A model generated the notes under the pieces. The model made no database searches and was not told the DNA's origin. It saw only the letters and a program-made list of their open reading frames with translations. The translations under genes and the position numbers were made by a program. Positions 60,119 through 64,000 of a stretch of DNA of 64,000 nucleotides are shown here, one piece after another (position 1 is the first letter of the stretch; each line of letters begins with the position of its first letter). Source of the stretch: JANXLS01 sp037129555 (GTDB lineage: Bacteria; Planctomycetota; SZUA-567; H5-PLA8); NCBI GenBank assembly GCA_037129555.1, contig JBAXUS010000003.1:21713-85712 (forward strand). Direction: 5' to 3'.

Positions 60119-60781
60119 TTAGAGGCAACCGCTGTCCCATTCCGGGTACGTGCCGAGATCGCCGTAAACATAGATGTTCGGGTCTTCGATCTTGTTGTTG
60201 CTGTCGTCTTTGCCCAAGTCATTCACCGGGGAGGCATTGTTCGGAGCGGCTGGGATGAAGCTCACGGAACCACCTGCGCTCAGTTCGTTCTGTCCGGCGT
60301 TCTTGCCATGGTTGTCCGAATTCTTGCCCGAACCCAATTTGTCGGCCATAATGATCACGCGGGAGTTCTTCGAATCATGACCCGGGGAGTAACCGTAGGA
60401 CGACTTCAACGAGCCGGTGAAGCTACCAGAACCCGCCGTCTTGACGGTGTCGAGTTCGGTCGGGGACATCTTGTTCGACGGGCAGGAGAAGACGCGCACG
60501 TCGTCAATGTACTGGCGGTACAGAAGATTCAAGCCGTCCTGGGGCAGCGTGGTGTAAATCTGCGTACCACTCGCGCCGACCGTCGGGTACGAGCCGTAAT
60601 CGACTTCATACATCGTAATGGCTTTGTGAACCTGACCCATGGCCTGGCCGCAGGTCGTTCGGCGAGCCGCTTCGCGGGCGCGGGAGAATGCTGGCGTCAA
60701 CGACACGGCGAGAATCGCGATGATCGAGATCACGACCAGCAGTTCCAACAGCGTAAATCCGGACTTCTTGAGACTTTTCAT
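60119..60781 (-). CDS. pseudopilin, probably the abundant form
   Basis: Leader MKSLKKSG, mature start FTLLELLVVISIIAILAV, with Glu at +5. Then comes the conserved TTCGQAMGQVHKAITMYEVD, YRQYIDDVRVFSCPSNKMSP and a C-terminal YPEWDSGC. At 220 residues it fits the pilin-like family of DUF1559-style proteins of this phylum. AGGAGG stands 6 nt before the ATG, and a strong terminator follows 30 nt after the stop, as expected for a highly expressed gene. The paralogue at 59350 follows. Confidence 0.88.
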   Translation of the reverse strand: MKSLKKSGFTLLELLVVISIIAILAVSLTPAFSRAREAARRTTCGQAMGQVHKAITMYEVDYGSYPTVGASGTQIYTTLPQDGLNLLYRQYIDDVRVFSCPSNKMSPTELDTVKTAGSGSFTGSLKSSYGYSPGHDSKNSRVIIMADKLGSGKNSDNHGKNAGQNELSAGGSVSFIPAAPNNASPVNDLGKDDSNNKIEDPNIYVYGDLGTYPEWDSGCL

Positions 60782-61119
60782 GACATGCCTCCTGTGTTCC
60801 AATTTTCCGGCTTCAAAATCCGGATGTTCCATCACCGCCGATTCGCTCGCACTCGTGAGAAAGCGTCTTTCAAGGCGCTCGAAGTCGATCCGTTCGGTGA
60901 AATCTGATCCCTTACTACACCCTCTATTACGAGGTCGGCCACAAAGAGTTCGGCGAATTTTTAAATTCTTTCAACGATTTTTTCGTCGAAGCCCACAACA
61001 CCCGCAACCCCATTCCCACACAATCACATTGTGCGTTCTAATTACCCGTCAACTACTCCCATATCTATAAACGAAATCACCACCCCACTTTTCAATCAAA
61101 AAATTCAACCCCTCAAAAC
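60782..61119. other. gap with possible decayed coding remnant
   Basis: No intact gene. On the plus strand about 60843-60903 reads EKASFKALEVDPFGE and, shifted by two nucleotides, 60905-61042 continues IPYYTLYYEVGHKEFGEFLN and NSFNDFFVEAHNTRNP. The composition looks like former coding DNA, family unknown. It also holds the 5' region of the minus-strand pilin gene. Confidence 0.35.
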
Positions 61120-62679
61120 TTACTTCCCCGTCCGCGTCTGCCCCGCGTCGCGGTACGTATTCAAAGCATCCGACATCTCTTTCACAATCTCCGGCTTCTG
61201 AGCCGCGAGGTTCTTTTCCTCGCCCGGATCGTCCGCCAGATTATAAAGCTGCATGACCTTCCCACCGTTTTTGGCAGGCACTTTGTCGCCCGGTTCCGCT
61301 CCCGGCTTCTTACCATTGCCCGGAATAAATTTCCACGGTCCTTTGCGCAGCGCCAAGCCGGTCGCAGCCTGCGTGTGTTCAACCAACGTGTCGCGTCCTT
61401 TTTCCCCGGCTGTGCCCACAAACGCCTTCATCACATCGAAACTGTCAGGCCCCGCATTCGCCGGGATCGTCTGGCCTGTCAACGCGGCGAAGCTCGCAAG
61501 GAAATCGACCTGACACACCAACGCATCCGTTATGCCCGGCTTGATTTTCCCGGGCCAGCGCGCAATAAACGGAACGCGTGTGCCGCCTTCATAAATCGTG
61601 TACTTCCCGCCCTTGAACGGCCCAGCGGGTTTGTGACCATTCAAATTCGCAACAGCTCCGTCCGCATAGCCGTCATCCAACACCGGCCCGTTGTCGCTCG
61701 TGAAAATAAACAGCGTGTTCTCCGCCAGCTTCAAGCGCTCCAACGTCGCGGCCACTTCTTTCACGGTATTGTCGAGCTGATGGATCACGTCCCCGCGCGT
61801 CCCACATCCGCTCGTCCCAACATATCGCTGATGAGGCGCACGCGGCACATGAATATCATGCGTCGCGAAGTACAGAAAAAACGGCTTGTCTTTATTATTC
61901 TCAATGAACGCACACGCCTTCTTGTTCAGCGTGTCAGCCATATCTTCGTCGGTCCAAAGCGCTGCTTTTCCGCCGCTCATAAAACCAATACGACTGATCC
62001 CATTGACGATGCTGTTATCGTGTCCGTGACTCAATTTCATCTTGAGCAGTTCAGGATTCTTCAATCCCGTCGGCCCATTTCCGACCGGTTTGTTGTAATC
62101 GACAAGAATCGGATCCGCCGGATCGATGCCGACAATACGGTGATTTTCGATGTAGACACACGGAACGCGATCACCCGTAGCGGGCATAATGAAAGCATAA
62201 TCAAATCCGATTTCAAGCGGCCCGGGTTTGATCTCCGCATTCCAATCAATGGTCCCCGTCCCCAGCCCAAGATGCCATTTTCCAACGCACCCCGTCGTAT
62301 AACCAGCCTGCTTCAACATCGACGGCACGGTCACGCGACCGGGTTCAATGATCAGCGCCGCATCGCCAGGAAGAACGCCTGTGCCTTTTTTGCGGAACGC
62401 GTATTCCCCGGTCAGCAGCGAATAGCGCGACGGCGTACACGTCGCAGACGTTGTGTGACCATCCGTGAATCGCAACCCTTCCGCAGCCATCTTGTCGAGA
62501 TGGGGCGTCACAACTTTCGTCGCGCCATAGCAACCGAGATCGCCATAGCCGACGTCATCAGCAAGAATCACAACAATATTCGGCTTGGTTGCAACATCAC
62601 CGGCAGCGACCATCGACGAGAAAAAACTAAGCACGAAAAGACACGTAAATATCGTCAAGAATCGTTGCATCAGAATCAT
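61120..62679 (-). CDS. exported arylsulfatase (formylglycine type)
   Basis: Periplasmic or surface enzyme removing sulfate esters. Signal peptide MILMQRFLTIFTCLFVLSFF; metal-binding Asp pair in ILADDVGYGDLGCYG; the Cys that becomes formylglycine sits in ATCTPSRYSLLTGEY (C-x-P-x-R); GKWHLGLG and TSDNGPV complete the active site. At 519 residues it is full length. The C-terminal end (LYNLADDPGEEKNLA) is the same family as the remnant at 58095-58403. It requires the maturase (formylglycine-generating enzyme or anSME), which is not in this window. Substrate unknown. Confidence 0.94.
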   Translation of the reverse strand: MILMQRFLTIFTCLFVLSFFSSMVAAGDVATKPNIVVILADDVGYGDLGCYGATKVVTPHLDKMAAEGLRFTDGHTTSATCTPSRYSLLTGEYAFRKKGTGVLPGDAALIIEPGRVTVPSMLKQAGYTTGCVGKWHLGLGTGTIDWNAEIKPGPLEIGFDYAFIMPATGDRVPCVYIENHRIVGIDPADPILVDYNKPVGNGPTGLKNPELLKMKLSHGHDNSIVNGISRIGFMSGGKAALWTDEDMADTLNKKACAFIENNKDKPFFLYFATHDIHVPRAPHQRYVGTSGCGTRGDVIHQLDNTVKEVAATLERLKLAENTLFIFTSDNGPVLDDGYADGAVANLNGHKPAGPFKGGKYTIYEGGTRVPFIARWPGKIKPGITDALVCQVDFLASFAALTGQTIPANAGPDSFDVMKAFVGTAGEKGRDTLVEHTQAATGLALRKGPWKFIPGNGKKPGAEPGDKVPAKNGGKVMQLYNLADDPGEEKNLAAQKPEIVKEMSDALNTYRDAGQTRTGK

Positions 62680-62720
62680 CCATTTTCAGTGTCAAAAAAA
62701 TAATCAGACATCAGTCCAGC

Positions 62721-62750
62721 TCAAGAGCCGCGCGCGCAAGCAAGCGGCCA
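62721..62750 (+). repeat. dispersed repeat arm, AAGAGCCGCGC family (diverged)
   Basis: TCAAGAGCCGCGCGCGCAAG followed by CAAGCGGCCA, a diverged arm of the family seen at 13351, 42781 and 58411. It lies upstream of the sulfatase gene. Confidence 0.7.
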
Positions 62751-62822
62751 CCTTCGTTTCATTCGAGTGCCAACTGCCGCTTGTTTTCGAGCGCGGATCT
62801 TGGTCTTGAACACGTACACATA

Positions 62823-63671
62823 TTAAAATTGATCGTTCGCAGGCGGCTTGACCGGCGCGACAGGAGCCGGAAGCGGACGGGCCGGTTGAACCACCTGCGG
62901 ACGAGTCGGCGCGCCGGCTCCGGGAACATTGGGCGGTGTGGGTAGCACAGCGCCGTTGCGTGTAATATTCGGATTCACGTTCATTCCTGGAGCACCCGGC
63001 ACGATCGGCGTGGTGGGCTTCTTCACGAGCGGTTTGATCGTCACGGAGTTATTCATTTTGGGATCCGTCATCATGGACAACCGTCCGAGCTTCGACGACG
63101 GACGTCGCGACACTTTGCCGTCTCCGAGCGGCGTTGCGGTCGTGTTCATATCAATTTCAAGCGTCGCCGCGAGCAGATTCATCATCGCGACAAATCCATC
63201 GGACTGAACAGTCGGCTGGGGCTTATTGTCGTTATACAACGCGATGGACCACGCTACGCCGTCAACGTCCATTCGCACTCCGGGAACAGCCAGCGAAAAT
63301 CCAGTCGCAGTCTGCGAAGCCGGCACTCCGTATCGCTGCTCAACCGTCGCCCGCAGCGATGTAAAAATCGCGTCGCGATCCACAGCCACAATTCCGACTC
63401 CGGGCGCACCGGGAACAACCGCCGTTTTTGCCCCAGGAATCAATCGATTCAGTGTCGCGACGGGAGCTGCTTGTTCTTGAGCAAAAGTCTTGATTTGGTA
63501 AACCGTGTTCGTGGTTGCCGCCGGAGGTGCCGAAACATATTTCGTCGGAAGCTGACGAATATCGAACGGCGCTTTGCCGCGCTGTTCGTTCTCGGTTTGT
63601 ACCACAAAACCGTACACGCCTGCGGACACGATCAGAATAAGCGCAACTAAAATGGGCCAATGACTGTTCAC
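62823..63671 (-). CDS. membrane-anchored Pro-rich protein
   Basis: A 282-residue protein with one N-terminal hydrophobic helix (WPILVALILIVSAGVYGFVVQ), a folded middle of about 100 residues (IFTSLRATVEQRYGVPASQ; SIALYNDNKPQPT; FVAMMNLLAATLEIDM) and a low-complexity C-terminal region of Pro, Ala, Val and Gly with PGAPG/VPGAPG repeats. It is exported or anchored. GTG 63671 has AGGTG upstream. No family recognised. The PGAPG runs resemble flexible wall-spanning linkers. Confidence 0.62.
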   Translation of the reverse strand: MNSHWPILVALILIVSAGVYGFVVQTENEQRGKAPFDIRQLPTKYVSAPPAATTNTVYQIKTFAQEQAAPVATLNRLIPGAKTAVVPGAPGVGIVAVDRDAIFTSLRATVEQRYGVPASQTATGFSLAVPGVRMDVDGVAWSIALYNDNKPQPTVQSDGFVAMMNLLAATLEIDMNTTATPLGDGKVSRRPSSKLGRLSMMTDPKMNNSVTIKPLVKKPTTPIVPGAPGMNVNPNITRNGAVLPTPPNVPGAGAPTRPQVVQPARPLPAPVAPVKPPANDQF

Positions 63672-63865
63672 AGCGCACCTCTTTATGTATCGCTAAAACA
63701 CTCGGGAACCGCGCTCCATGCGAGATGCCTCGTTGTCTCTATACACCTCCAGTACCGAATTGAAGTCACGAATTCAGTCACAGCAGGCGATAAAGTGCAT
63801 GCCATCGTACACACCAGATTTTGTGTTAAACGCAAAGACGCTAACACTACAACGTAAGAAGTGCT

Positions 63866-64000
63866 TTTCACCCCGAAGGGGTCAAAGCCATTAGCCGGTG
63901 GTTGAGCGCAAAGCGCGATACCACCGGATGCGAATTCCAGATGAACCCGCATCCCGAAGGGATGACAGCGGCGAGAGTAAAACGTGCTGTCATCCCTCCG
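63866..64000. repeat. composite palindromic repeat at the window edge
   Basis: CACCCCGAAGGGGT, then CCGGTGGTTG...CGATACCACCGG, then CATCCCGAAGGGATG, a run of small palindromes with no gene, continuing past the end of the window. The style matches the element at 29886-29990. Confidence 0.6.

Noticed and set aside
1..64000. tRNA, rRNA and CRISPR arrays
   Set aside because: I read the intergenic regions on both strands and saw no cloverleaf, rRNA segment or regularly spaced repeats; short or diverged tRNAs could be missed by eye.

Overview
The window looks like a contig from an uncultured member of the Planctomycetota or a close PVC relative. The reasons are: pseudopilins carrying LamG-like inserts, DUF4912, DUF4337 and DUF1080/LamG-like proteins, formylglycine sulfatases, a small membrane protein starting with the N-terminal motif I associate with planctomycetes (FRFQLHLSTAV), and several families of short palindromic repeats between genes. 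The phylum is inferred from gene style only; no rRNA or tRNA gene was seen. GC content is moderate, with many GCG/TTG-type codons, except in one stretch that looks acquired.

Layout. 1-9.2 kb: the end of a TPR/beta-sandwich protein, then a type II secretion-like pseudopilin cluster in the order G-H-K-J-I. The H and K proteins carry LamG-type domains, and K and J share a repeated small beta module. 9.2-12.6 kb (minus): an FHA-membrane-TPR-LamG protein and a DUF4912 protein. 12.9-19.4 kb: small proteins, a 38-residue basic protein with its own terminator, RNase R, a TlpA-like thioredoxin, a DUF58 protein and a nucleotidyltransferase-fold protein. 19.4-27.5 kb (minus): a membrane protein, trmB coupled to a GDSL esterase through a repeat, and gltB-gltD (glutamate synthase). 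28-33 kb: a MIP18-type Fe-S factor, a SAM hydrolase (DUF62), a GT39-like glycosyltransferase and a DUF2092-thioredoxin protein. 33.3-35.2 kb: an Rrf2 regulator with a likely operator, cysK and a DUF2061 protein. 35.2-42.6 kb (minus): a translationally coupled trio of His-rich membrane protein, giant FHA-AsmA protein and SurA/PpiC-like foldase. 43-49.5 kb: a secreted protein, a DUF4337 protein, leucyl aminopeptidase, and a b6f-type split cytochrome b (two genes) followed by a membrane HEAT protein. 49.6-52.5 kb: a cyclopropane-synthase-like methyltransferase with a DUF1295 partner, and two small envelope proteins.

52.6-58.4 kb is an accessory island with different codon choice: a truncated membrane gene, a Tat-exported FAD oxidoreductase, a beta-helix/esterase fusion, then a decay zone with the two ends of a secreted sulfatase-type gene, a truncated secreted repeat protein, and a dead PIN toxin next to an apparently intact antitoxin-like ORF. 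58.4-64 kb (minus): a LamG-like secreted protein, tandem paralogous pseudopilins (one with a strong RBS and terminator), an intact arylsulfatase and a Pro-rich anchored protein.

The most distinctive content is the ornamented pseudopilus (LamG and repeat modules on H, K and J), the FHA-AsmA fusion coupled to a His-rich protein and a foldase, the b6-type cytochrome with a predicted covalent-heme cysteine and no Rieske gene beside it, and a dispersed repeat family (AAGAGCCGCGCACG core) present in five arms across the window.
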